Source: Labrys okinawensis
GTDB taxonomy: Bacteria; Pseudomonadota; Alphaproteobacteria; Rhizobiales; Labraceae
DNA length: 64,000 nucleotides
Direction of reading: 5' to 3'
Assembly: GCF_002982075.1 (NCBI RefSeq)
Contig: NZ_PUEJ01000001.1
Location: forward strand, 310,001 to 374,000
Numbering within the stretch: position 1 is the stretch's first letter; each line of letters opens with the position of its first letter. The notes below the pieces were generated by a model. The model was not told the origin of the DNA. It worked only from the letters and a program-made list of their open reading frames with translations, and ran no database searches. A program made the position numbers and the translations under genes. This document shows, in pieces, positions 1-7,774 of the stretch.

Positions 1-72
1 GTCAGCCAGATCGCCGGCGAGAAATATCTCGTCCTCGACGATCAGGAGACGCATGCCATGGAGTTGTTGCAT
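1..72 (-). CDS. Response regulator receiver protein, partial (cut by window start)
   Basis: Only the first 18-24 residues are inside the window. They read MRLLIVEDEIFLAGDLAD, which is the first strand and acidic cluster (EDE) of a CheY-like receiver domain. Two in-frame ATGs are possible, at 72 and 54; the one at 54 gives the usual compact receiver N-terminus. Whether an output domain follows cannot be seen. An EcfG-type promoter (193-217, minus strand) points at this gene, which would leave a leader of roughly 115-130 bases. With the receiver protein at 261-650 and the HWE kinase at 3405 it may belong to two-component signalling of the stress response; that role is inference. Confidence 0.7.
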   Translation of the reverse strand, partial: MQQLHGMRLLIVEDEIFLAGDLAD

Positions 73-192
73 GGGTCGTCACTCACTTTGAGGCAGTTAG
101 GCAGAACGCGGATGTCGTATTTTCCAACGTGGCGAAGCTGTCCTTTCGGACCGGCCTTCGCTCCGCGTTCCGCTCACCCGGTACTCGTGTGT

Positions 193-217
193 AACGATGC
201 AAACTTGCACATGTTCC
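193..217 (-). promoter_or_regulatory. EcfG-type (general stress) promoter before the partial response regulator
   Basis: On the minus strand GGAAC (217-213) is followed by exactly 16 bases and CGTT (196-193). This is a perfect match to the alphaproteobacterial EcfG consensus and faces the response regulator starting at 72/54. Confidence 0.65.
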
Positions 218-260
218 CCGTGACGATCGGGGACGGTTACAGTACCGTTACGGTAGGTTG

Positions 261-650
261 TTACTCTCTGGTCAGACGCGCAATGGTTTCGAGCAAGGCC
301 TGATGCTGGACGGGTTTGCTCAGCACCGGCGCGTCGGGAACCTTTTGCCGCAGGGTGTCGGGGAGCATCTTGCCCGTGCAGAAGGCGATAGGAATGCCGC
401 GGGCTGCAAGCAGATCGACCACGGGCTCGCTGGTGTCGTTGCCGAGGCTAATGTCCAGGACAGCCGCCGTGATGGCCTGCTGTTCGGTGACTTCCAACGC
501 CGAGGCCAAGGTCAGACACGGGCCGGCGATGCGGGCGCCGGCCGACATCAGCGTATCTTCGATGTCGAGCGCGATGATGATTTCATCGTCGGCGACCAGG
601 ATCGTGTGGCCCTCCAGGATACCGCCGGGGACTGTCTCGGTCGTGGTCAT
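261..650 (-). CDS. Single-domain response regulator (receiver only)
   Basis: This 129-residue protein is essentially one CheY-like receiver domain. The acidic pair D21-D22 follows the first strand (HTILVADDE), the likely phospho-acceptor is D66 (AAVLDISLG), T92 sits in the FCTG segment and the conserved lysine is K112 (SKP). No output domain is present, so it should act by protein contact or as a phosphate sink. The IAFCTGK segment resembles the FATGUY motif of single-domain regulators that feed the alphaproteobacterial general stress response. The start at 650 was chosen because GGAGGAAA precedes it at good spacing; a longer in-frame start at 782 would add a low-complexity N-terminus. No EcfG-type promoter was found directly upstream. 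Confidence 0.85.
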   Translation of the reverse strand: MTTTETVPGGILEGHTILVADDEIIIALDIEDTLMSAGARIAGPCLTLASALEVTEQQAITAAVLDISLGNDTSEPVVDLLAARGIPIAFCTGKMLPDTLRQKVPDAPVLSKPVQHQALLETIARLTRE

Positions 651-792
651 GGCATTTTCCTCCCGCCGGCCCGCATGGATTCGCTCAATTTCCTGTGGCT
701 CGACGAACAAGGCAATTCGAAAAATGGTGCGGCTATGGCGATGCCTGAGCCATCGCGGCTTCTTCCCACCTCTTCCCTCCATATGAGTGTGA

Positions 793-816
793 CCGCCGGC
801 ACAGGCAGGCCGGCGG
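793..816. terminator. GC-rich perfect hairpin between the CBS gene and the response regulator
   Basis: CCGCCGGC (793-800) pairs perfectly with GCCGGCGG (809-816) around an 8-base loop. It lies just beyond the stop of the CBS-domain gene. No T-run follows on either strand, so intrinsic termination is uncertain. Confidence 0.3.
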
Positions 817-835
817 CGTGAGGCACAAGGAGGAC

Positions 836-1273
836 CTAGAACGTCGCCTGGCTGTGTTCGCCGCCCGGGCGGGCAATCTCGCTGAGAGCGGCCCCAGCCT
901 TGTCGGTTTCGTGGGTGCGCGCGAGATCGCTCAGGGAGACGATGCCGACCAGGCGCTTGTCACGATTGACCACGGGAAGTCTGCGCACCTGGATCTCGCC
1001 CAGATTATCAAGGACATCCTCTATCTCTTCATCGTCAAAACAATATTTGACGTCCGCGGTCATGACATCCCGGACAAGGCTCTCCGCGCCCCGCCCTGCG
1101 GCGACGCCGCGGACGGCGATATCGCGGTCCGTGATCATGCCCACCAGCCGATCGGCGTGCGCGACGGGAAGCATGCCGATGTCGAGGCCAAGCATGAGCT
1201 GCGCCGCTTTCTGGATCGTCTCGTCCGGCGTGGCGACGCAGACTTCGGTCGTCATGGCTTGCCTGATTTTCAT
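836..1273 (-). CDS. CBS-domain protein (two CBS repeats)
   Basis: The 145-residue product is a tandem CBS pair (Bateman module) with no attached enzyme domain. Repeat 1 spans about residues 5-60 (the ITDRDIAVRGVAAG segment is typical), and repeat 2 about 70-128 (RRLPVVNRDKRLVGIVSLSDLA). Such stand-alone modules usually bind adenine nucleotides; the ligand here is unknown. Two adjacent ATGs exist, and the one at 1273 has the better spacing to AGGAGG. The gene follows 1293-1574 with a 19-base gap, so the two are probably one transcript from the EcfG-type promoter at 1675-1699. That fits a stress-protein role. Confidence 0.88.
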   Translation of the reverse strand: MKIRQAMTTEVCVATPDETIQKAAQLMLGLDIGMLPVAHADRLVGMITDRDIAVRGVAAGRGAESLVRDVMTADVKYCFDDEEIEDVLDNLGEIQVRRLPVVNRDKRLVGIVSLSDLARTHETDKAGAALSEIARPGGEHSQATF

Positions 1274-1292
1274 CATAACCTCCTTTGCCGTT

Positions 1293-1574
1293 CTAGCGTC
1301 CGCCCGGCTCACTCCCCGTGCCGGCCGAACTGTCGAATTGAGCGCGCTGTTGCGCGGGCTCGGAGCCGGTCGCAAGGGCCTCGGTATCTTCCGGGCCTTC
1401 CGGAAATTCGACGGAGATGTTGACGTTCCGGCGTTCCTTGAGGTCCAGCGAGGCCGCGGCCACAGCGGTTTCGAAAGCTGCCTCTGGAAGCTCGTATCCG
1501 CCGCCACGCTTGCCATCGTGTTCGATGACCCAGCCATCGGCTCTGCCAATGATGCGATAGGATGCTTGAGACAT
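1293..1574 (-). CDS. Small conserved hypothetical protein, DUF2188-like
   Basis: This 93-residue soluble protein has an N-terminal YRII-GRADGWVIEHDGKR pattern and then an alanine-rich helix. The layout resembles DUF2188 proteins (a tyrosine-led strand, GW, a basic hairpin and a helix), but that assignment is tentative. The C-terminal third is low-complexity and probably disordered. There are two adjacent ATGs at 1577 and 1574; GGGAG lies 7 bases before the second. It is the first gene after the minus-strand EcfG-type promoter at 1675-1699 and is followed closely by the CBS-domain gene, so the pair is read as a stress operon. Its function is unknown. Confidence 0.7.
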   Translation of the reverse strand: MSQASYRIIGRADGWVIEHDGKRGGGYELPEAAFETAVAAASLDLKERRNVNISVEFPEGPEDTEALATGSEPAQQRAQFDSSAGTGSEPGGR

Positions 1575-1674
1575 CATCGATCTCCCTGTCGGATCGGTTG
1601 CGATACAGACGAAACGCGGGCCTGCAGATCCCTATCGAGTACCTGCGGCCGTTCCGATACCTGCTTGCCTATCA

Positions 1675-1699
1675 AACGACACCCGCGGAGGAGGGTTCC
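1675..1699 (-). promoter_or_regulatory. EcfG-type promoter for the hypothetical/CBS operon
   Basis: On the minus strand GGAAC (1699-1695), a 16-base spacer and CGTT (1678-1675) form a perfect EcfG-type site. The start codon lies about 100 bases downstream. A second EcfG-type site facing the other way lies at 1763-1787, so this intergenic region fires divergently. Confidence 0.7.
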
Positions 1700-1762
1700 A
1701 TCGCCGGGAGCCCTTTTTGCCAGCCTCGGGGCTGCGATGACGGCATCGTGACGGGTTGTGGC

Positions 1763-1787
1763 GGAACCTTCGGAGCGCGAAATGGTT
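1763..1787 (+). promoter_or_regulatory. EcfG-type promoter for the ROK-like gene
   Basis: GGAAC (1763-1767), 16 bases, GGTT (1784-1787). Its position decides the start of the downstream gene: an in-frame start at 1758 would be upstream of the transcript, so 1830 is preferred. Confidence 0.65.
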
Positions 1788-1829
1788 GTCGCCAGCAATG
1801 GAATACCGAGGGGATCGACAGGTTCAAGG

Positions 1830-2909
1830 ATGAACGACCAAACGGGTTGGCAATTTCTCAATCACGGCGGCGATATGCTGCCCTCCGTCCGCGTCGACGG
1901 ATACAATATCGGCCTGCGCGACAAGGAGGGGTTTGTCGGCGACAGGGCCAATACGGGTGCTTTTCTCGAAAAGCTGGAGGAATTGCGCCTGCTTTACCGC
2001 AAGGCCGGCGAAGATCCCCTGGGCGAGGAAGCCACCGAGGAAATCAAGCGCAAGCAGATCGACGAGATGTTGACCGGCGACGATCTGAACAGCGCCGCAC
2101 TGGTGCATGGAGCGCTGGAGGAGTTTGCGCGGTCTCTGTCCGACGTCATCCGGCGTTTCCTGCGAACCGCCTCCTGGCAGCGCACCGAGCGGATCGTCAT
2201 CGGCGGAGGTTTTCGGGAAAGCCGTGTGGGACGGCTGGCGATTGCGCGGACCCAGGCCCTGCTCAGCGGGGAGGGGATCAAGGTGGAAGTGGTGCCGATC
2301 GCCAATCACCCCGATGAAGCGGGACTGATCGGCAGCCTGCATATGCTGCCGCCCTATGTGCTGGCCAATCATGACGGCATGCTGGCGGTGGATATCGGCG
2401 GGCGCAACATCCGCGCCGGAATCGTGCTGAGCCAGGTGGACAAGCAAGCCGACCTCGGCCGGGCCAAGGTGGAAAAGCTGGTGATCTGGCGTCATGCCGA
2501 TGACGAGCCGGCGCGGACGGCGGCGATCGGCCGTCTTGGCGAGATGCTGCAGGACCTGCGTTCCCGCGCGGAGAAGAACAAGATCAGGCTTACCCCGGTA
2601 ATCGGCGTCGGCTGTCCGGGCGCTATCAAACCCGACGGTTCCATCGCGCGAGGGGGCCAGAATCTGCCGGGTTCCAACTGGGAAGGCGCCAATTTCAATC
2701 TGCCGGCCGCCTTGCTCAAATTCGTGCCGAAGATCGGCGGGCAGGCGACCCACATCGTTCTTCACAACGATGCGGTCGTTCAGGGCTTGTCGGAGGTGCC
2801 CCGCATGGGCGACGTCAAGCGCTGGGGCATATTGACCATCGGCACCGGGCTGGGCAATGCGCGCTTCACCAACAGGCAGACGGAAAAGGGCAAAGGCTCC
2901 GCCCGGTGA
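1830..2909 (+). CDS. ROK-family sugar-kinase-like protein with an N-terminal extension
   Basis: The 359-residue product has a C-terminal half with ROK/ASKHA signatures. These are a phosphate-1-like loop (AVDIGGRNIRAGI), a GCPGAIKPDG segment, LHNDAV, where the aspartate matches the ROK catalytic base, and TIGTGLGNARF matching the second phosphate loop. The first ~180 residues are not typical of ROK kinases. The protein ends about 12 residues after the GTGLG loop, and the Cys/His zinc site seen in many ROK kinases is absent. It may therefore be a diverged kinase or a sugar-sensing protein. The start at 1830 is supported by the promoter at 1763-1787. The substrate is unknown; placement in a stress island is unusual for a sugar kinase. 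Confidence 0.75.
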   Translation: MNDQTGWQFLNHGGDMLPSVRVDGYNIGLRDKEGFVGDRANTGAFLEKLEELRLLYRKAGEDPLGEEATEEIKRKQIDEMLTGDDLNSAALVHGALEEFARSLSDVIRRFLRTASWQRTERIVIGGGFRESRVGRLAIARTQALLSGEGIKVEVVPIANHPDEAGLIGSLHMLPPYVLANHDGMLAVDIGGRNIRAGIVLSQVDKQADLGRAKVEKLVIWRHADDEPARTAAIGRLGEMLQDLRSRAEKNKIRLTPVIGVGCPGAIKPDGSIARGGQNLPGSNWEGANFNLPAALLKFVPKIGGQATHIVLHNDAVVQGLSEVPRMGDVKRWGILTIGTGLGNARFTNRQTEKGKGSAR

Positions 2910-2935
2910 TGCCCCCGCAAGGCCTAGGCCCCATT

Positions 2936-2960
2936 GGAACCGAATTGCTACCGGACCGTT
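2936..2960 (+). promoter_or_regulatory. EcfG-type promoter for the 53-residue protein
   Basis: GGAAC (2936-2940), 16 bases, CGTT (2957-2960): a perfect match, 33 bases before the start codon at 2994. Confidence 0.7.
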
Positions 2961-2993
2961 CAGGAAGTCCGTACCTCAGCGGAGTGGAGCACG

Positions 2994-3155
2994 ATGTCCG
3001 AGAAAAAGATCAAGACGAAGGAGCCTCTGGGACGCCCCAACGACAACGGGCGGAACGAAGAGGCGGAAAAGCTCAAACATGGCGAAACGCCGAAGGATCA
3101 GACCGGAGCGCCCAAGGGCAGAAACCGCAGCAATGCCGGCGAGACCACTTCGTGA
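2994..3155 (+). CDS. Small charged hypothetical protein (53 aa)
   Basis: A very hydrophilic peptide rich in K, E, N and G with almost no hydrophobic residues, so probably disordered. The start MSEKKIK was chosen because GGAG lies upstream and because the perfect EcfG-type promoter at 2936-2960 sits between this ATG and an earlier in-frame ATG. It resembles other short, disordered stress proteins in the island, such as those at 8443 and 8670, in style but not in clear sequence. Its function is unknown. Confidence 0.6.
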   Translation: MSEKKIKTKEPLGRPNDNGRNEEAEKLKHGETPKDQTGAPKGRNRSNAGETTS

Positions 3156-3404
3156 AAAGGCCTGGCCGGACCAGGGGTGCTGACCGGCTCCGATTTCCAT
3201 GCCGGTGAACCGCGGTGTCTGCCCCTGCCGGAGCTGTCGAAGACTTGGCCGCCTGTGTTTTGGATTGTATTTATCCGAGCCGCTTGGCTATTGTGCTCGC
3301 CATATTGCAGCGCGCTTCGAGGCAGGGTGGATGCATTTCCTCCGCCAGCCGGTTTCGGAGCGGATATTAAGCGATAGTTCTGGGTCTTTGAGGCAATTGA
3401 GGCT

Positions 3405-4961
3405 GTGTCGGCGTTGAAAACCGGAAAGGAGCCGAGCGGCAGGCCGGCGCTCGCGTTTGGCGTAGCGGATCCTGCCCAGGATGAACCTGTGCCGCTGGCG
3501 CATCGCGTGCTTCAGCAAAGCGCGGTTTTTCAATTCACCGATCTGCTGTATCGCGCGCGCAGCCTCGACCAGATCTACGACGCCGCTTTCGATGCCATCA
3601 ACGACATGCTGGGCTGTACACGCGCAGCGATCATGCGCTTCGATGACAGGACCGCTCTGCGCTTTGTGGCCTGGCGAAGACTATCGGAAGACTATCGAGC
3701 CGGTGCCCAGGGCCATTCGCCGTGGCAATCCGGCGAGAAGGAGCCGGCGGCGATTTATGTGGACGACATCGGCAAGGCCGACCTTCCGCCCGACCTTATC
3801 GCCCTGATCCGGCACGAGGGTATCGGCGCACTGGCCTTTATTCCGATCATGGTCGGCCAAGACATGGCCGGCAAATTGGTGTTCTACTACGACACGCCCC
3901 ATCCCTTCACGGATGAGGAGCGTGGAATGGCGCTCATCATTGCTCGCCAACTGGGCTTTGCGATCGAGCGCTATCATAACGACCAGACCGCCCGCCGCTT
4001 TGCAGCGCTGGTGGAATCCTCAGACGATGCGATCATCTCCAAGAGTCTCGAAGGGGTCATCGTCAGCTGGAATGCCGGGGCCGAGCGTCTGTTCGGCTAT
4101 ACCGCCTCCGAGGCGGTCGGCCGATCGGTGATGATGCTGATTCCGCCCGACCGACATAATGAAGAGCCGGCGATATTGGCACGGATTCGGGCGGGTGAGC
4201 GGATCGATCACTACGAGACCATCCGCCGGCGCAAGGACGGCAGCCTGGTCGATATCTCGCTGAGCGTGTCCCCGATCAAGGATGCCGGAGGCGTGATCAT
4301 CGGGGCCTCCAAAATCGCCCGTGACATCACCGAGCGTCGCCGGGCCCAGGAGCAGCAGCAGCTTCTCCTGCATGAGATGAATCACCGGGTCAAAAACCTG
4401 TTTGCCCTTGCCACCAGCATCGTCAATTTGAGCGTGGCTTCCGCCGAAACGCCGGCCATGCTCGCCTCGATCGTGGCCGATCGACTGGGCGCGCTGTCGA
4501 GGGCGCATGCGCTGACCCTTGCGTCGAGAACCGCCGATAACGGCTTCAGGAAAACGGCGACGCTGCATGCACTGATCGAAGCGATCCTGGCTCCCTATGT
4601 GGAAGGCCCGCAGGGGGAGCGCAGGCGGTTTACGGTCGAAGGGCTGGATATCGAACTTGCGGAGAACGTGGTGACGCCGGTTGCGCTTCTCCTGCATGAG
4701 TTCGCGACGAATGCTGCCAAATATGGCAGTTTTTCCACGCCGACAGGCCGCGTGGCCATCGAGTGCCGGCGCCGGGGCGGCGATGCCGTGATCGTATGGC
4801 GCGAGACCGGCGGTCCACAGGTACAACCATCGGACGCCGAGGGTTTCGGCAGCCGTCTCGTGCGGCTGGCCGCCAGCCAGTTCGGCGGATTTTCACGCGA
4901 ATGGCATCCTGAAGGACTGGTCATCGAACTGACGATGGACCTGAGCCGGGTCGGCCCCTGA
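3405..4961 (+). CDS. GAF-PAS sensor histidine kinase, HWE family
   Basis: The 518-residue protein has a GAF-like domain (about 40-190), a PAS domain with PAC (about 197-312; [19 protein letters not shown] and [10 protein letters not shown]) and an HWE/HisKA_2 kinase core. The phospho-acceptor is H327 in the EMNHRVKNL motif, the N box is [13 protein letters not shown], the family WRE signature is present, and GFGSRLV forms a G box. There is no transmembrane segment, so it is cytosolic. HWE kinases typically phosphorylate PhyR or single-domain receivers in the general stress response. The GTG start at 3405 is uncertain; GAGG lies upstream and no other in-frame start precedes the GAF domain. The 249 bases before it carry no EcfG-type site. 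Confidence 0.9.
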   Translation: MSALKTGKEPSGRPALAFGVADPAQDEPVPLAHRVLQQSAVFQFTDLLYRARSLDQIYDAAFDAINDMLGCTRAAIMRFDDRTALRFVAWRRLSEDYRAGAQGHSPWQSGEKEPAAIYVDDIGKADLPPDLIALIRHEGIGALAFIPIMVGQDMAGKLVFYYDTPHPFTDEERGMALIIARQLGFAIERYHNDQTARRFAALVESSDDAIISKSLEGVIVSWNAGAERLFGYTASEAVGRSVMMLIPPDRHNEEPAILARIRAGERIDHYETIRRRKDGSLVDISLSVSPIKDAGGVIIGASKIARDITERRRAQEQQQLLLHEMNHRVKNLFALATSIVNLSVASAETPAMLASIVADRLGALSRAHALTLASRTADNGFRKTATLHALIEAILAPYVEGPQGERRRFTVEGLDIELAENVVTPVALLLHEFATNAAKYGSFSTPTGRVAIECRRRGGDAVIVWRETGGPQVQPSDAEGFGSRLVRLAASQFGGFSREWHPEGLVIELTMDLSRVGP

Positions 4962-4981
4962 GTCCGGCCGGGCATTCCAGG

Positions 4982-5006
4982 GGAACCTAAAGCCTTCTGC
5001 TTGGTT
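4982..5006 (+). promoter_or_regulatory. EcfG-type promoter for the PepSY protein
   Basis: GGAAC (4982-4986), 16 bases, GGTT (5003-5006), 33 bases before the ATG at 5040. It begins about 20 bases after the kinase stop codon, showing that the PepSY gene has its own promoter. Confidence 0.7.
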
Positions 5007-5039
5007 CTTGTTGCGCATTCGGAACATGAGGGATGCGCG

Positions 5040-5300
5040 ATGGGAAGAATAGTCGGGGCCCTTGCCGGCCTTTTGCTTCTTGCTGGTGTGGCGAGTGCGC
5101 AGACCACCAGCACCGCTCTACCCCCACAGGGCAGTCTGAAATTGTCGCAGATCATCGCCAAGGTCGAAGCTCGGGATGGCTTCGCCTATATTTCTGAGAT
5201 CGAGTGGAGCCAGAGCGGCTATTATGAGGTCACCTATATGACCACCGACAAGGCCAAGGTCGAGCTGCATCTCGATCCCATGTCCGGCGCGACGCGATAG
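5040..5300 (+). CDS. Small exported PepSY-domain protein
   Basis: The 86-residue precursor begins with a classical signal peptide (MGRIVGALAGLLLLAGVASA, cleavage after ASA). A single PepSY-type domain follows, starting near LKLSQIIAKVEARDGFAYISEIEW and ending with a strand carrying LHLDPMSGA. PepSY domains are small periplasmic modules thought to bind peptides or modulate proteases. The start at 5040 follows GAGGGA at good spacing and places the signal peptide at the N-terminus. The EcfG-type promoter at 4982-5006 implies induction in the general stress response. Confidence 0.85.
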   Translation: MGRIVGALAGLLLLAGVASAQTTSTALPPQGSLKLSQIIAKVEARDGFAYISEIEWSQSGYYEVTYMTTDKAKVELHLDPMSGATR

Positions 5301-5437
5301 GGCACTCCCCCGCCTGAGAGCGGGCACCGGCCGCGCCTGGCTGAAGAACATGCCGGGAGCGGCCGGTGTCATGCAGCGACTTGCCAGCGGGGTGATTGCT
5401 CGGCGCGAGCGCCCTCACCAACAAGGACATTGGCGCG

Positions 5438-6295
5438 ATGGAAGAGCGGATCATCGATGGCGAGGGGGTGCGGATCCGGACTCAGGCCTTTGGGCATCTG
5501 GACGATCCACCCGTTCTCCTGATAGCCGGCGCGTTCGCATCGATGGTCTGGTGGCCGGAAGATTTCGTGGAATTGCTTTCCTCGGGCGGGCGCTATGTCA
5601 TCCGTTACGACAACCGGGACACCGGCGGGTCGACGGCGTATGCACCCGGAACGGCGAAGTACACGATTGGAGACATGGCCAAGGATGCCATGGCCGTGCT
5701 CAGCGGCTACAACCTCCAGGCGGGTCATCTGGTCGGCATGTCGATGGGCGGCGTCATCGCCCAAATGGCGGCCCTCATCAGGCCGCATCGTGTCAGGACG
5801 CTGATCGTCATCAATTCCACGCCGCTCGGCGTCGAGTGGCTGCCGCCTCCCCGAGAGGACTACAGGCAGCACATGGCCACCCTCGGCCATCTCGATTGGA
5901 ACGACAGGGATCAGGTGACGGATTTCCTCGCCCGCGATGCCGCGGCTGCTGCCGGCAGCAGCCACCCGCATGATGCCGATGCAGCCCGTCGTCTGATCGA
6001 AAGGGATCTGGCCAATTCGCCATCCTTTTCGAGCCTGCAGAACCATTTGGCGGTGGCGGCGCCATCGCCTGTTCAGGCCAGGGCGGCCGATATCCAGGTC
6101 CCCACTTTGATCGTGCATGGCACGGCCGACCCGGTGTTTCCGATCGCCCATGCCGATGCCATGGCGACGGCGGTCAAGGGCGCCCGCCTCGTCGCCATCG
6201 AGGGCGGCGGCCACGACCTGCACCGCGAGGACTGGCCGCAAATCGTGCGGGAGATCATGCTCCACACCAGCATCATTCACGTCGGAAGGTTGTGA
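5438..6295 (+). CDS. Alpha/beta hydrolase
   Basis: This 285-residue protein has the alpha/beta-hydrolase fold. The nucleophile elbow is GMSMGG, an acid is found in HGTADPVFP, and the catalytic histidine lies in GGGHDLHRED near the C-terminus. The oxyanion-hole region is LLIAGAFASMVWWP. A DNRDTGGS segment resembles esterases and aclacinomycin-methylesterase-type hydrolases, but the substrate cannot be named. There is no signal peptide. The chosen start (MEERIIDG) follows AAGGA at slightly long spacing; an upstream TTG at 5396 would add 14 residues. Its 3' end overlaps the convergent gene 6277-7236 by 19 bases. Confidence 0.88.
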   Translation: MEERIIDGEGVRIRTQAFGHLDDPPVLLIAGAFASMVWWPEDFVELLSSGGRYVIRYDNRDTGGSTAYAPGTAKYTIGDMAKDAMAVLSGYNLQAGHLVGMSMGGVIAQMAALIRPHRVRTLIVINSTPLGVEWLPPPREDYRQHMATLGHLDWNDRDQVTDFLARDAAAAAGSSHPHDADAARRLIERDLANSPSFSSLQNHLAVAAPSPVQARAADIQVPTLIVHGTADPVFPIAHADAMATAVKGARLVAIEGGGHDLHREDWPQIVREIMLHTSIIHVGRL

Positions 6296-7236
6296 GAGCC
6301 GGGCTTGCTCCCCGGGGTCCGGTGCTGAATGCCGTCTGAGCGCTCCTCGCTCAGCCGCTTGTGGCGATGCCACAGAGGCAGGACATACCACAGCCCCAGC
6401 AGCAACGCGGCCGAGAGGCCGGCAAGCAGATGAGCGAGCCCGTCGCTTCCGGTGATCTTCTGCACGACGACATGGATATCCGCGCACAAGCCGAGAGCCA
6501 GAAAGACGGTGGCGGCCAGGACGAGCCGGCTCGCCATCCTGTGAAACTCTTCGGTGTCGCGTCCCCGATAGCCCAGCCGATGGTAGGCCGCCGGCGCCAT
6601 CAGCAGGATGGTGGACAGCGTGATCAGACCAAGCGCCAGGCCATGCAGGAGCTTGGCGTCCGGCGGGAGGCGTTCGAAGCCCTCGGTCAGGACGATGGCC
6701 AGTTGGAAGCCCAGGAGCGCCTGCGCGCCGGGCAGGACCACGCGCGCCTCGGTGAGGACGTGCTCGACCTTGGTGCCGATGGAGGTTTCCTTGGTGGCCG
6801 CCATGGGTCGTTCTCGCTGTTGCCTGGATTGAAGGAGCGGCAAGCCGTACCAGAAGCCCAATGCAACGATGGTTGCAGCCGTCGCCGCCGCCACGCCGGT
6901 TGTGAAACCGATGACGCGATTTCCGGCTATGTAGAGGTCCAGCCCCAGCGCCGCTGCAAAAGGCAGCAAGCTCGCACCCGTGGCCCATCGGACCGTTTCC
7001 TCGACGCCCGGAGCCGCATGCCCTCCATAGGCGATGCGATGATGCGCACTGGGAAGGACGAGCAGACCCAGGACCAGCACCATGATGCAGAGCACGACGA
7101 TCTCGATGGTCTTCTCACTGGGGGTGAGATGCTCGAATGCATTCTGGAAAGGAGCCTGCAATTGGAAGCCGATCAGGATTTGCGCCCCGAGCATCAAGGT
7201 ACGGGATTCGTCGAGAGCTGCCTTGATCTTGCCCAT
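6277..7236 (-). CDS. Membrane protein with two tandem DUF6328-like units
   Basis: The 319-residue protein is an internal duplication. Residues about 1-140 and 150-290 each begin with a charged helix and share the pattern GAQxLxGFQL, then a hydrophobic stretch ending PSAHHRI or PAAYHRL, and two more membrane segments. Together they give about eight transmembrane helices. The halves match what I know as DUF6328, a family usually found as a single unit, so this looks like a fused duplication. It overlaps the convergent hydrolase gene and lies 27 bases after 7264-7542, with which it probably shares a transcript. The function is unknown. Confidence 0.8.
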   Translation of the reverse strand: MGKIKAALDESRTLMLGAQILIGFQLQAPFQNAFEHLTPSEKTIEIVVLCIMVLVLGLLVLPSAHHRIAYGGHAAPGVEETVRWATGASLLPFAAALGLDLYIAGNRVIGFTTGVAAATAATIVALGFWYGLPLLQSRQQRERPMAATKETSIGTKVEHVLTEARVVLPGAQALLGFQLAIVLTEGFERLPPDAKLLHGLALGLITLSTILLMAPAAYHRLGYRGRDTEEFHRMASRLVLAATVFLALGLCADIHVVVQKITGSDGLAHLLAGLSAALLLGLWYVLPLWHRHKRLSEERSDGIQHRTPGSKPGSHNLPT

Positions 7237-7263
7237 CTGTGCCTCGCAGCCCGATCGACAGGC

Positions 7264-7542
7264 TCATCCGGTGGCGATCGCCAGGGTGGCCAGGCAGAAG
7301 GCCAGCACGGCGGCTCCGGGCTTCCAGTCCAGGCCCGGGACCGCAGCGCCGATCACGGCGGCCACGATCGACAATCCCAGTTCCAGACAGGCCAAAAACC
7401 ACATATGGGCCACTCCCCCTACGGCGAGCGCGACAAGATGGGAAAGCAGCAGAAAGACTGCGATCAGCGTCAGCCTCACGAAGCCTTCGTAAGCCTGACG
7501 ATGCTCGGCGAAGTCGAAGGATTTTCTCTCCGGTTGCATCAT
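7264..7542 (-). CDS. Small membrane protein with an aa3-oxidase subunit IV-like N-terminus
   Basis: In this 92-residue protein, residues 9-40 (FDFAEHRQAYEGFVRLT and the following membrane segment) resemble the small subunit IV domain of bacterial aa3 cytochrome oxidases (COX4_pro_2). Those proteins are usually about 45-60 residues with one helix; here two further hydrophobic segments follow, giving about three helices. No oxidase gene is nearby, so an oxidase role is unproven. The start at 7542 has GGAGG five bases upstream. It is probably co-transcribed with the DUF6328-like gene downstream. Confidence 0.72.
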   Translation of the reverse strand: MMQPERKSFDFAEHRQAYEGFVRLTLIAVFLLLSHLVALAVGGVAHMWFLACLELGLSIVAAVIGAAVPGLDWKPGAAVLAFCLATLAIATG

Positions 7543-7774
7543 TGCAGCCTCCGTCGTCCACGTATGAAATCTGGGCCCGATCCTCTCCGGCCGCCGGAGG
7601 CCCATACTGCTTCCAGGGTCATGGCGGGCCGGGTCCCGGGCATAGCTGGTGATGGCGGTTGCCGATCGCTTTTCTAAGCCGGCTACGGCACGTTTGTTCC
7701 CCGCGCATCGACAGATTGTCTGAAGGCAAAGGCCGTCGGGGCGTTTGCGATCCGGCTGTATCTCGGCGATCGCC

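Noticed and set aside
1277..1301. An EcfG-like pattern directly before the CBS gene
   Set aside because: The -35 half would be GGACG and the GGTT overlaps the ribosome-binding site of the gene, so it cannot be its promoter.
1758..1829. Longer N-terminus of the ROK-like protein from 1758
   Set aside because: It would start upstream of or inside the EcfG-type promoter at 1763-1787; the ATG at 1830 is downstream of the expected transcript start.
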